NCBI GenBank assembly: GCA_963812525.1
Contig: CAWEVL010000009.1
Coordinates: forward strand, 62,001-126,000
Source of the DNA: Bog-756 sp963812525
GTDB lineage: Bacteria > Actinomycetota > Acidimicrobiia > Acidimicrobiales > RAAP-2
Reading direction: 5' to 3'
DNA length: 64,000 nt
The notes under the pieces are model-generated. The model had not been told where the DNA came from. It saw nothing but the letters and a program-made list of their open reading frames with translations, and did no database searches. Every line of letters begins with the position of its first letter. Position 1 is the first letter of the stretch. The translations under genes were made by a program, and so were the position numbers. Positions 26,991 to 36,100 of this stretch are shown here, piece after piece.

Positions 26991-28657
26991 GGGGGCGACG
27001 CTCCGGTCGAGGAGCCGGAGCCAGCCATGGCGTCAGCCAACCGCTCGGCCAGGGCGGAGATGGTCAGCAGAGGATTGACTCCCAGCGCCACCGGGATGAT
27101 CGAGCCGTCACACACGTAGAGTCCGTCGTGCACCTTGTCACCACTCGGACCGCCGAAGACACGGCAGTCGGCGTCGACCACGCCTTGCTCGGCCGTTTCG
27201 GCCATGACACAGCCCCCGAGTGGGTGGACGGTAGTCAACTTGGAGTAGACCCCGTCAACACCTGGCTGACGGTAGAGCGTCGCTTCAAGGCCCTGCTCGG
27301 CGGCCCGACGCAGCAGATCCTTGTGGGCTTGGTAGGCCGGTCGTCCCGCGTGGTCGGGCCACTCGACTCTCAGGCGGTCCTCCCGCAGCGTCAGGACGCC
27401 GCCATCGTCGTCGGGGTACATCATGAGATAGGGGAGCGTCCGTTTGAGCGCACCCGAGTAGGGTCCGCCGAGGGCCTTCAACAGCGGCCACCGCCGACGC
27501 ATGATGGCGGTGCTGGCGAAGGCCAGCGGGACGAGCGGGGCGAGGACCGCGGGTACGGCTCCTTCTTCGAGGAGGATCATCTTGGTCTGCCCGTCCTTTT
27601 TCCAGGGTACGGTCACCATTCCGGTGATGGTGGGGCCGACCGCCGAGTGACGGACGCCCCGCATGCCGCCGGCGATGGCGTGCACGGGCGACCTGCCGTC
27701 GAAGGCGAAGCCGAGCACGTCGCCGTTGGCGCTGAAATGGGCCCCCAGCTGATCGGAGAGGGAAAGGCCAAGCTGCCTGGAACGGAGCAGGATCTCGGTC
27801 GATCCGAGGGTGCCGGCGGCAAGAATTACGGTGTCGGCCACGATCGTGGTGGTCGGCGAACGTCGATGACGGTCCCAGGGCCGGACGGCGGACACGAGCC
27901 ATTGATTGCGGAATTTCCCGGTGCCTCGCTGAATGGACCGGACACCAATCCCGGTGAACACCTCGACACCGTTCCGGTGGGCCATCGGCAGGTAGTTCAT
28001 CACCAGAGTGTTCTTGGCCCCTACGTTGCAACCCGACACGCAGTCGCCGCACAACGTGCACGGAGGCTGCTCAGCGCCGACCGGAGCGGTGGGACCCGAC
28101 CCGGCGGGGGAGAACGTGACATTGATGGGGGCAGGCGCCACGCTCATCCCCAGCGCGCCGGCCGATCGTTGGAGGGCCTTGAACTTTCCCAGACTGTGAG
28201 CACGGGGGGTGGTGGTGGCCCCGAGCACCCCCCGGGCCCGCTGGTAGTAGGGGTCAAGCGTCGCCCGGTTGAGTCCCCGAGGCCAGCCGGTGGCGAAGGC
28301 GGCGTCCGGGGCCGGCAGCGAGACCCCGGCGTTGATCAACGACCCACCACCCAGCCCACACCCGACCAGGACGTTCACATCCGACCCCAGCCGGAAGTCG
28401 AAGAGGGCGCTCTTCGATCCGAACCGCCACCGTTCCGTCGACAACTGGATGTGCCGCGGTGCGTTCCTGACCCGATCCGGGAACTCGCCAGGGCTCAGCT
28501 CGAGTCCCCGCTCGAGCAGGCAGATCCCCTCTGGTGCCTCATGGCCCTCGGAGAGCCGCGCCGCCAGCACGGACCCGCCGTACCCGGAACCGACGATCAC
28601 CACCGAGTACCGGGACCGCAGCTTCCCGATCGTGGACGCCATCGCTCGAATTGGCAT
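26987..28657 (-). CDS. GMC oxidoreductase, cholesterol-oxidase-like
   Basis: This 556-residue flavoprotein starts with VVIVGSGYGGSVLAARL (FAD-binding GSGYGG at 23-28, E49 at the end of the second strand) and LVGCGLGGGSLINAG. It ends with VHPLGGCVMAET and a final VNPLLTISALAERLADAM, the GMC C-terminal signature. C200, C203, C206 and C210 (PPCTLCGDCVSGCN) make a CxxCxxCxxxC pattern able to hold an iron-sulfur cluster or zinc. Relatives oxidise sterols (ChoD-like) or other alcohols. No signal peptide is seen. It lies 123 bases after the kinase-ATPase gene on the same strand and overlaps the hydrolase gene. Confidence 0.87.
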   Translation of the reverse strand: MPIRAMASTIGKLRSRYSVVIVGSGYGGSVLAARLSEGHEAPEGICLLERGLELSPGEFPDRVRNAPRHIQLSTERWRFGSKSALFDFRLGSDVNVLVGCGLGGGSLINAGVSLPAPDAAFATGWPRGLNRATLDPYYQRARGVLGATTTPRAHSLGKFKALQRSAGALGMSVAPAPINVTFSPAGSGPTAPVGAEQPPCTLCGDCVSGCNVGAKNTLVMNYLPMAHRNGVEVFTGIGVRSIQRGTGKFRNQWLVSAVRPWDRHRRSPTTTIVADTVILAAGTLGSTEILLRSRQLGLSLSDQLGAHFSANGDVLGFAFDGRSPVHAIAGGMRGVRHSAVGPTITGMVTVPWKKDGQTKMILLEEGAVPAVLAPLVPLAFASTAIMRRRWPLLKALGGPYSGALKRTLPYLMMYPDDDGGVLTLREDRLRVEWPDHAGRPAYQAHKDLLRRAAEQGLEATLYRQPGVDGVYSKLTTVHPLGGCVMAETAEQGVVDADCRVFGGPSGDKVHDGLYVCDGSIIPVALGVNPLLTISALAERLADAMAGSGSSTGASPP

Positions 28658-28780
28658 AGTGCCACCACCGCCTCCCGTCAGGGCTGGCCCAGTATTGACC
28701 CGGAAGGCCCTCGCGCGCCAGAGGTGTCTGGAACACCCCGTCTTCGACGACGGCCGGCCCAGGAGCCGGGAGGATCCGGG

Positions 28781-31700
28781 TCAGCCCCCGAGCACCCGGT
28801 ACTCCTCGGCCCGTCGGGTCAGGCCGAACCGGTTGGCCTCAGCCAGCCCTCGTTCGAGTTCGAGGGCGGCGCGGTCCCGATCACCTGGACCGTGGCGACC
28901 GATGAGCGCCCGCACCAGGTCCAAACGGCAGACGGCGGCGTGGGCTCGCAGGCCCTGCACCTCGCATCGGTGCACGGATCCGTCGAGCACGGCAACGGCG
29001 CGTTCCCAATTTCGTTGGACGAGGTAGCAGCGTCCCAAATCCCAATCGGTCGGTCCCAGGATCCAAACCGAGCAGTGGCTCCAGGCGCCGGAATGTGCGC
29101 ACAGCACCGGTTCGAGGGCCTGGGCGAGCTCGACGTCGGCAAGATGGAAGGCGGCGAGCGCCATGAGGCTCCAGCAACCGAGGGTCAGAACGTCGATCGG
29201 GATCCGCTCGACATCCCGCAGATCGTACTGATCCAGCACGTTCCGCCCCTCAGTGATGCGTCCAGCTGCTCCGAGCGCCAAGGCGTGGGCGATCCGCCAG
29301 ACCGCGAATTCCGGGAACTCGTCCGCCGTCGATCCGGCGAGGTCGGCGATGTCACCGACGGTTCCTTCCAGGAGGGAGAGACCGAAGGTGACCGCGCTCC
29401 AGAGCATGAAGGCGTCGGGCTCTGCGGCCTGCTCACCGAGCGCCAGGGTCTCGTCGTTTGCCACGCGGGCAGCGGACAGATCGCCGCCCGCCGCCAGGAA
29501 TTGAGGTCGAGTCACGCCGGCCAACCACCGCACCCGCGGCGGGCAGTTCTGGCGGCTCGCCGCCTCGGCCTCAGCCAGGTACTGCCGGGTAAGGTCGAAT
29601 TCGCCCGCCGCCAGATGGGTCGTGGTCGTCGCCCATCGGGCCAGGACGCGCATCGACGGATCGCCTGTGGCATCGGCGAGGGCGACCAGCTCGCGTCCGG
29701 TGTCCGCCAGATCCCCGAGGTTCTCGGGCACCGAGACTGCGGCCATGGTCCGGAGGAGGACCTCGAGCAGAACGCTGTCGTCGCCGCTCGACCGGGCGAT
29801 CGCTCGGGCTCTGGCCGCGAGATCGAGCCGCACGGCGTGCGGGGTGTCGGGGTCGTAGGTGAGGTCACTGGCCAACGTGGCTGCGAGAAGAGCCCATTGC
29901 CTACTGTTCGGATCCGCCTCCAGAGCCATGGCCTTCTGCATGAGCTCGACACGAGGCTCGTCGACCTTGCCGACGATGCTCACGGTCCCGCGATAGTTGC
30001 CGATCGCCGAGCGAATGGCCACCTCGTTGAGTTCGGCCTCGAGCGCCTCGCCGCCGGCTCGCAGCAGCGTCTCACGGAAGGCCGGGTCTCCCTGGTCCCG
30101 TTCCGCCTCCCCGGCGAGGCACATCGCCCGCAGCTTCCACGCTCGCAGCGCTCGCTTCGACCCGGCGATCTCCATCACACGGAGCGCCCAGCTCTCGGCG
30201 TCACCGAAGGCGCGGGCATGGAAGGCTTCCTCACCCGCACCCAGGGCGTAGCCGAGGGCGGCGACCAAATCAGACCCCGCCGGTGCCGTCTCCAGTGCGT
30301 GCGTGGCGAGCGTGGCGACGTTGCGACGTCCCAGTGACTCGAGGGCCCCGAGCACCTCCTTGTGAACCCGGCGCCGCTCGGTGGGTTCGAGGGATTCGTA
30401 GATGGTGCTCCGGACGAGTGCGTGCTCGAAGCGAAATTTCTCCGGCTCGGTTTCATCCAGAAGTCCCACACCTAGTACGGCGTCAAGTGATTCGAGTGCA
30501 TGCTCCCGGCCGAGGCCACCGAGCGTGGACAGGAGCTCCAGGTCGAACTCCATCCCGATGACGGATGCCGCCGACAGGGAGGCCCGAGCCGACTGGGGCA
30601 CTCGTTCAAAGCGACGCTCGAGGGCTACCTGGACGTCGGGCGTCGGGCGGATGACTCCTTCGAGCCGCCATGCGCCATTCTCGAAGCCGAGGACTCCGGT
30701 CTCCAGCAGATCTCGCAGGATCTCGATCGCGAAAAATGGATTCCCTCCGCTGTCGGCGCTGAGCGAAGTGGCCACCTGCCTGGCCACGTCGTCCAACCCG
30801 TGCCCGGTCATGGTGGTCAACAGTTCGGAGATGTCGTCCTCGGCCAGCCCTTTCATGCTGATCTCCCGGATATCTGCGGACCGGCCGAGCGAGGGTAGGA
30901 CCTCCAACAGGGGGCTTCCGTGGTCGAGTTCAGTATCGCGATAGGTACCGAGGAAGAGGATCGGCGCATCGGATCCGGAGACGGTCGCTCGCTTGAGCAC
31001 ATGTTGGAACAGCGCCAGGGTCGCCTTACTGGCCCAGTGGAGGTCGTCGATCACGAAGACCAGCCCTCCCGGTTGGGACGTGCCGATGAGCCACTCCGCG
31101 GCGGCGTCGAATGTCCGGTGCCCTTCGAGCCGCGGATCGGTGGCCAACGGAGCGGGGAGCTCCGGTACGTACTCGCCCAGCTCGGGCACGATGCGGACGA
31201 GCTCGCCGGCCAGAGGCCCGAGCGTGCGTCCGCCATCGTGAGCAACCTGCCATCTCAGCGCCTCGGCGAACGGCTGGTAGGGCATCTCACCCTCGGATCC
31301 ACACTGGCCGTGCAGCACGACCGATCCGCGGGCGAGGGCCGACCGGGCCAGCTCCGATGCGGTGCGTGTCTTGCCAGCCCCGGGTTCGCCGGTGAGGAGG
31401 GCGACACGACACCCCTGGTCACGAGCGACGCCGCGGAGCAGGTCCAGCTCGTCCAAGACGTCCCGGTGCCCCACGTAGGCGGTCTGAGCTCGATCGTCGA
31501 GGAGCGTTGGCAGGGGGATGGAAGCCGGTGGACCGGAGCCCCCCATCGACCGGCTGCGGGCGAGGCCCTCCCCGCCACCCACCGTCGGGCCGAGCAGGCG
31601 TTCCGCCCCGAGGGCGGCCCGCAGATTGCCGATGACCTCCCCGGCCGTCACTGTCCGTGTGTTCGGATCGGGCGTCAGTGCCGTCCTCAGGCCGCTGATC

Positions 31701-32362
31701 AGGGCGCGTGCTGTCGTGGCATCCACGGTGTCGGGCACGGGCACGTCGCCCGGCACGGTCCCGGTGATCAGCGTGACCGCAGTGGCGGCGACCGCATAGA
31801 CGTCGGAGGCCGCCGACTTGGGTTGACCTGACGCCAGTTCAGGAGCCACGAAGCCCGGCGTTCCCTGCATGTCGAGAGGATCGGCGCAGCCGAAGTCGAC
31901 CAGAACCACGGAACCACCTGCCGTCAGGATCATGTTCTCCGGTTTCACGTCGCCGTGGACCAGAGGTGGGTCGGCCGAATGGAGGTGGTCCAAGGCGCGG
32001 GCCACCTGTTCCAGGTAGGTGACAACCAGTGACGGGGGAAGTCCCGGGCTCCCGTCGTCGGCCAGAGTCCGCTCGAGGGTCACACCGTCCACCCAGTCGG
32101 TGACCAGCACACCGCGGTGTCCTTCCACCAATCGGTCGACGAAGACCGGGAGGTGGGGGTGGAGCCCGATCCGCTCGATGAGCGACGCCTCCGTTTCGTA
32201 GGCACGGCGGTCATCCTCGGAGGTGATGTCCCAGACCTTGAGCGCCACCGGCCTGCCGGTCTCCCGATCGTGGGCGAGGAACACGCGACCCTGTGCTCCG
32301 CGTGCCCATTCGGCCAGCGTCTCGTAGCGGCTGTTGAGGAGGTTCTCGTTCGACGGCGGCAT
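28781..32362 (-). CDS. Ser/Thr kinase fused to STAND ATPase and helical repeats (PknK-like, without DNA-binding domain)
   Basis: This 1193-residue protein has three parts. Residues 13-250 are a kinase domain with glycine loop ARGAQGRVF (20-28), K42, HGDVKPEN (136-143; HGD instead of HRD, so a non-RD kinase), DFG (156-158) and a very short activation segment ending GTPGFVAPE. Residues about 295-560 are an AAA/STAND ATPase with GEPGAGKT (325-332) and VFVIDDLHW (435-443). Residues about 620-1190 are TPR-like helices. PknK and MalT/LuxR-type regulators have this order but end in a helix-turn-helix; this one ends in helices. The gene directly upstream encodes an FHA-winged-helix protein that could supply that function. 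Confidence 0.9.
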   Translation of the reverse strand: MPPSNENLLNSRYETLAEWARGAQGRVFLAHDRETGRPVALKVWDITSEDDRRAYETEASLIERIGLHPHLPVFVDRLVEGHRGVLVTDWVDGVTLERTLADDGSPGLPPSLVVTYLEQVARALDHLHSADPPLVHGDVKPENMILTAGGSVVLVDFGCADPLDMQGTPGFVAPELASGQPKSAASDVYAVAATAVTLITGTVPGDVPVPDTVDATTARALISGLRTALTPDPNTRTVTAGEVIGNLRAALGAERLLGPTVGGGEGLARSRSMGGSGPPASIPLPTLLDDRAQTAYVGHRDVLDELDLLRGVARDQGCRVALLTGEPGAGKTRTASELARSALARGSVVLHGQCGSEGEMPYQPFAEALRWQVAHDGGRTLGPLAGELVRIVPELGEYVPELPAPLATDPRLEGHRTFDAAAEWLIGTSQPGGLVFVIDDLHWASKATLALFQHVLKRATVSGSDAPILFLGTYRDTELDHGSPLLEVLPSLGRSADIREISMKGLAEDDISELLTTMTGHGLDDVARQVATSLSADSGGNPFFAIEILRDLLETGVLGFENGAWRLEGVIRPTPDVQVALERRFERVPQSARASLSAASVIGMEFDLELLSTLGGLGREHALESLDAVLGVGLLDETEPEKFRFEHALVRSTIYESLEPTERRRVHKEVLGALESLGRRNVATLATHALETAPAGSDLVAALGYALGAGEEAFHARAFGDAESWALRVMEIAGSKRALRAWKLRAMCLAGEAERDQGDPAFRETLLRAGGEALEAELNEVAIRSAIGNYRGTVSIVGKVDEPRVELMQKAMALEADPNSRQWALLAATLASDLTYDPDTPHAVRLDLAARARAIARSSGDDSVLLEVLLRTMAAVSVPENLGDLADTGRELVALADATGDPSMRVLARWATTTTHLAAGEFDLTRQYLAEAEAASRQNCPPRVRWLAGVTRPQFLAAGGDLSAARVANDETLALGEQAAEPDAFMLWSAVTFGLSLLEGTVGDIADLAGSTADEFPEFAVWRIAHALALGAAGRITEGRNVLDQYDLRDVERIPIDVLTLGCWSLMALAAFHLADVELAQALEPVLCAHSGAWSHCSVWILGPTDWDLGRCYLVQRNWERAVAVLDGSVHRCEVQGLRAHAAVCRLDLVRALIGRHGPGDRDRAALELERGLAEANRFGLTRRAEEYRVLGG

Positions 32363-32401
32363 GATGGATGGTGATCGATCAGTCGGCGTGGGACTTCAGC
32401 A

Positions 32402-32983
32402 TCACTTCTTGATCGAAGCCATGCTGATCGCCCCGGTGCTCAGCGCGGCATTGGCCAGCCGCGTGCGGCGGCTTCCTGGTCCTTCGTAGATTCCGAATTT
32501 GCTGTAGAGACGGACGAGGTGCTTCTTGACCGCATCCTCACTGACCGTGAGCGCGGTGGCGATCTCCTTGGTTGATGCGGGATCGCAGAAGATGTCCCGC
32601 TCGGCCAGCGGGCGGCACAGGGCGACGAGTACGTCCCGCTCACGGCGTGTGATCTCGGGTGCAGGAGCGATCGGTGCCGTGCCCCCTTCGACGGCGCCGT
32701 CACTGGTCCCATGGAAGGTGGCCTCGGACGATCCGAGTCGGACCCGGTCCCCCGAGCGAAGGACGGTGAGCTCGCTGATCCTGGCCCCGTTCAGAAACGT
32801 GCCGTTCCGGGAGCCCAGGTCCCGAACCGTCCATCCACCGGGCAGGCGTTCGAACAAGGCGTGGAGGCGTGAAACGGTGCGATCGTCGAGCACGACGTCG
32901 TTGTCGGGAGCGCTTCCCACCGTGATGCGCTCGGTGTCGAGGGGTACCAGTGATCGCTTGCCGTGCACCCAGAATTCAAGCAC
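32402..32983 (-). CDS. FHA-domain winged-helix transcriptional regulator
   Basis: The GTG start at 32983 has GGAGG five bases upstream. This 193-residue protein has an FHA domain (about 17-90) with VGSAPDNDVVL, SRLHA and DLGSRNGTFLNG, the phosphothreonine-binding residues (S24, S38, R39, H41, N60). Residues about 108-190 hold a winged helix (RERDVLVALCRPL, STKEIATALTVSEDAVKKHLVRLYSKFGI). FHA domains bind phosphothreonine on kinases or their substrates. It precedes the kinase-STAND ATPase by 39 bases, so the kinase is the obvious partner: the pair would reconstitute a signal-responsive regulator. The divergent DapB-Rieske operon starts 384 bases away. Confidence 0.9.
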   Translation of the reverse strand: MLEFWVHGKRSLVPLDTERITVGSAPDNDVVLDDRTVSRLHALFERLPGGWTVRDLGSRNGTFLNGARISELTVLRSGDRVRLGSSEATFHGTSDGAVEGGTAPIAPAPEITRRERDVLVALCRPLAERDIFCDPASTKEIATALTVSEDAVKKHLVRLYSKFGIYEGPGSRRTRLANAALSTGAISMASIKK

Positions 32984-33276
32984 GCCGCCCTCCAGCCGTG
33001 GGAACGGCGAAACTCGCGTGTTCCCCTCCCACGAAGCGTATCCCTGAAAGGGGACAATTGCCTACCCTCGAAGGGAGGCTGACTCCGGTGACGAGGGGAA
33101 ATGGTGCTCAGCGGATGCGATCAGCCGAGCACCCCGGCACCACGATGAACGACCATTCGGGCGGCCCGAACCGCGCCTGCGCCTGCACGCCGGGATTGGC
33201 GTCATCCTCCGGCCCGGAGTGGTCCCGTTCGATCTCGAGCCCTCGTGCGAAGGATCTCGGCCTGACGTGAAGCGCT

Positions 33277-33302
33277 GGACACCTCTCTGGACAAGTGTCC
33301 AA
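33277..33302. promoter_or_regulatory. TetR-type operator upstream of the DapB-like/Rieske operon
   Basis: TGGACA and TGTCCA form perfect 6-base arms around AG (33289-33302), and an extra TGGACA half-site lies at 33277-33282. The site is 65 bases before the start at 33368, in the shared intergenic region with the FHA regulator. Palindromes of this GGACA/TGTCC kind are typical for TetR regulators of lipid catabolism in actinobacteria. No tetR gene is in the window. Confidence 0.55.
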
Positions 33303-33367
33303 GTTTCCCGTACCGTGAGTGTGGGCTCCGAGTGCAGGCGGCCCGCTCTGCGGAGGAGGATTGACGA

Positions 33368-34486
33368 ATGTCGCAACGGAGGCTTCGTGTCTTCCAGTTC
33401 GCCACCGGCAACGTCGGCTCGGAAATGGTGGGTCGCATCGTCGACCATCCCGACCTCGAACTCGTCGGCCTGTACTGCTACTCGTCCGACAAGGTAGGCC
33501 TGGACGCCGGCCAGATCGTCGGTAGGGCCCCGCTGGGGTTGACCGCCACCGGCGACCTGGCCGACGTGCTCCGGGCGAAGCCGGACGCCGTCAACTTCAA
33601 CGGCGTCTGGCCGGACATCGACTTGTTCTGCAAGTTGCTCGAGTCCGGTATCAATGTCGTGACCACGTCGGATTGGATCACCGGGTACCACCGCGATCGG
33701 AACCATCCTCACCCGTCCGGGAGGAAGCCGACCGAACTCATCGAAGCTGCCTGTCGGCAGGGTGGTTCGACGTTCTACGGGACCGGGATGAACCCCGGCC
33801 TGGCCCAGATCCTGAGCGTGGTGGCCACGTGTGGCATGGGACGGGTGGACCACCTCACCGTGCTGGAGACGGTGGACGTCTCCTGTCATCACTCGGTCGA
33901 CACCTGGAAGAATGTCGGCTACGGGCGGCCCGTGGACGACCCTGAGGTCCCCGGCCTACTGGAGACCGGCTGCACGGTCTTCGCCGACTCGATCTACCTG
34001 ATGGCGGACTTGCTTGACCTGGCCATTGACGAAATCGAGTTCGAGTGTGTCCTCGGTGCGTGCACCGAGGACGTTGACCTGGGTTGGTGGACGCTGCCGC
34101 GGGGATCGGTGGGAGCCAGCCTGGCCAAGTTCAAGGGAATCTCGGGCGGTGAGCCGAAGATCGAGGTGCACCTCGAATGGCAGATGAGCCCGAAGACAGA
34201 ACCGCGATGGGACGTCCAAGGTTGCTACATCACCACCATCGAAGGTGACCCGACGATCGTCAACCGCCACATGATTTTCCCAGCTACCGGCATGCCGCAT
34301 GGGGCCTGGACCCCCGAGTACTTTGCCTCGGTGGGAATGACGATCACCGGAATGCCCGCACTGAATGCCATCCGCTCGGTGTGTGAGGCGAAACCGGGGC
34401 TGATGACCAGTGCTGATCTTCCGCTCCGCGCCTTCGCCGGTCGGTTTCACGACACGGCGCCGCCAGACGGACGCTCGGTCGAGTAG
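33368..34486 (+). CDS. DapB-like NAD(P)H-dependent dehydrogenase
   Basis: This 372-residue protein opens with LRVFQFATGNVGSEMVGRI, a Rossmann loop of the dihydrodipicolinate-reductase-N type, followed by HPDLELVGLYCYSSDKVG. The full length and the motif GTGMNPGLAQIL place it in the actinobacterial family annotated as dihydrodipicolinate reductase or 2,4-diaminopentanoate-dehydrogenase-like. A GGAGGAGG site precedes the ATG. It is followed 4 bases later by a Rieske oxygenase and behind a TetR-type palindrome. In such clusters these enzymes are linked to catabolism of cyclic or sterol-like compounds, but the reaction is not established. Confidence 0.87.
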   Translation: MSQRRLRVFQFATGNVGSEMVGRIVDHPDLELVGLYCYSSDKVGLDAGQIVGRAPLGLTATGDLADVLRAKPDAVNFNGVWPDIDLFCKLLESGINVVTTSDWITGYHRDRNHPHPSGRKPTELIEAACRQGGSTFYGTGMNPGLAQILSVVATCGMGRVDHLTVLETVDVSCHHSVDTWKNVGYGRPVDDPEVPGLLETGCTVFADSIYLMADLLDLAIDEIEFECVLGACTEDVDLGWWTLPRGSVGASLAKFKGISGGEPKIEVHLEWQMSPKTEPRWDVQGCYITTIEGDPTIVNRHMIFPATGMPHGAWTPEYFASVGMTITGMPALNAIRSVCEAKPGLMTSADLPLRAFAGRFHDTAPPDGRSVE

Positions 34487-34490
34487 CGCC

Positions 34491-35441
34491 ATGGGCTCCC
34501 GGTACCCGTTCCCTGCGTCCCCCAACGGTTGGTTCAGTGTCGGTGCCGGTGCGGACCTCGCACCCGGCGATGTGCGGCCGGTGTCGTACCTTGAACGGGA
34601 GCTCGTCCTCTTCCGCGGCGAGGACGGGGTCGCCCGGGTGTTCGATGCCCACTGCCCCCACCTGGGAGCCAACTTGGGCGTGGGGGGTCGCGTGTGTGGG
34701 GACGGAATTGCCTGTCCGTTCCACGGTTGGCGGTTTGACGGGAGTGGCCAGCTCGTCGAAGTGCCGGGGTTGGATCGGAAGCCACGAGTCACGACCCGGG
34801 CGTGGCCGGTCTGTGAGCGAAACGGTCGAATCTTCGTCTGGCACCACGTCGACGGCGTTCCCCCCAGCTACGAAGTGATCGGCTACCGACCGGACGAGTC
34901 GAGCTGGACGGCTTGGAGGTCCAACTCCTACCGGGTGCGAGTCCACGTCCAGGACCTGACCGAGAACATCATCGACCGGTCGCACTTCTCGGCCGTCCAC
35001 GATATGGCGCCGCCCGAGAGCAACCACTTCGATGTGCGGTTCGACGGTCCCTCGATGGTTGTCGAGCAGAGCCTGAAGGTGACAGCCGTGGACGTGTCCG
35101 GGTACGAGATCCAGACGACCTCGACGACGTGCGGCCCCGGGATCGTCGCGGTCGAGGTCAGTCAGGACCCGATTGAGATGCTGACCTACATCACGCAGAC
35201 TCCCATCGACGAGGAGCGCACCGAGGTGAACCTGTGCTTCTCGATGAAGACATTGCCCGACGAGGCGGCCACCGAGTCGATCAGTGCACTCAACGACCGG
35301 ATCACCAACGAGCAGTTCACCCAGGATGTGCCGATCTGGGAGAACAAGATCTACCGTGACCGCCCGATACTCACCAAGAACGACGGCCCGGTAACCCAGT
35401 ACCGCCGCTGGTTTCGGCAGTTCTACTCGGATCCGGACTGA
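34491..35441 (+). CDS. Rieske non-heme iron oxygenase, KshA-like
   Basis: This 316-residue protein has an N-terminal Rieske domain with CPHLGANL (C55, H57) and CPFHGW (C75, H78), the [2Fe-2S] ligands. The catalytic helix LTENIIDRSHFSAVHDM carries N159, D162, H165 and H170 for mononuclear iron. Its size and motifs resemble 3-ketosteroid 9-alpha-hydroxylase oxygenase (KshA) and cholesterol 7-desaturase-like proteins. A separate reductase would be needed; none is in the window. It starts 4 bases after the DapB-like stop without its own ribosome site, so it is translationally coupled. The steroid link is inference. Confidence 0.88.
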   Translation: MGSRYPFPASPNGWFSVGAGADLAPGDVRPVSYLERELVLFRGEDGVARVFDAHCPHLGANLGVGGRVCGDGIACPFHGWRFDGSGQLVEVPGLDRKPRVTTRAWPVCERNGRIFVWHHVDGVPPSYEVIGYRPDESSWTAWRSNSYRVRVHVQDLTENIIDRSHFSAVHDMAPPESNHFDVRFDGPSMVVEQSLKVTAVDVSGYEIQTTSTTCGPGIVAVEVSQDPIEMLTYITQTPIDEERTEVNLCFSMKTLPDEAATESISALNDRITNEQFTQDVPIWENKIYRDRPILTKNDGPVTQYRRWFRQFYSDPD

Positions 35442-35563
35442 GTGCCGAGATCCAGCCGGGGCCGCGCCGAGGTGCCTGCCGTCGGCTCGGACTCGGAGTC
35501 GGCGGCCTCTGGCGCCCTCTGGCCGACCCCGAGCCCTCGGTGACGCTCGACGTCATCACCGGG

Positions 35564-36100
35564 CTAGGCGGGGGTCGACCACGACGGGTCGTCCGCTCGA
35601 GCGCCGTCTCCGGGCGCCTCGAGAGCCACCTTCATCTTGGCGACCAGCGCCTTGAACATCGGGTAGCCGCCCTCTTCGCTCAAGGCGTCAAGCGACGGCT
35701 CCCACATTTCCCAACGACTGATCAATGTGGATCCGAGCAGCAGCCTGATGAGCTCGAAATCAAAGGCGCCGACGTGTTCGAGCGCCGCCAGCTGCTCGAA
35801 GTAATCGAGCTCACGGTACAGGACGTAGGCCTCATCGGCGTTTGACGCTATGAACCCCTGAAATGCCTCGCTGAGCTCCTCTTTCGTCTTGAATCGGGCG
35901 ACCAGGCGGCGCGTCTCTACCAGCGAGTCCTCATTCCATCGCCGGAAGAAGTCGGCGGCGATCTGAGATTCCCGCGCCTTCCTCGCTTCTTTGACCTGTT
36001 GACCGGCGAACACCGCCGCGCCAAGTGCACCGAGCAACCCAATGGCACCGACCGCAGTGGCGATCGCCGTCACCTGCTCAGCCCAGTTCGGTCCAGACAC
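35564..36100 (-). CDS. membrane-anchored protein of unknown function (DUF4760-like)
   Basis: The GTG at 36100 has AAGGAGG seven bases upstream and gives 178 residues. One N-terminal membrane helix (about 9-32) is followed by a charged helical part (VKEARKARESQIAADFFRRWNEDS, LVETRRLVARFKT, YRELDYFEQLAALEHVGAF). This resembles DUF4760-type proteins, which have a helical cytoplasmic domain after one anchor. A longer upstream frame exists but lacks a ribosome site. No neighbour suggests a role; it converges with the Rieske gene. Confidence 0.65.
   Translation of the reverse strand: MSGPNWAEQVTAIATAVGAIGLLGALGAAVFAGQQVKEARKARESQIAADFFRRWNEDSLVETRRLVARFKTKEELSEAFQGFIASNADEAYVLYRELDYFEQLAALEHVGAFDFELIRLLLGSTLISRWEMWEPSLDALSEEGGYPMFKALVAKMKVALEAPGDGARADDPSWSTPA

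Noticed and set aside
33062..33892. 276-codon minus-strand frame opposite the DapB-like gene
   Set aside because: It overlaps a recognised protein on the other strand and shows no domain of its own.
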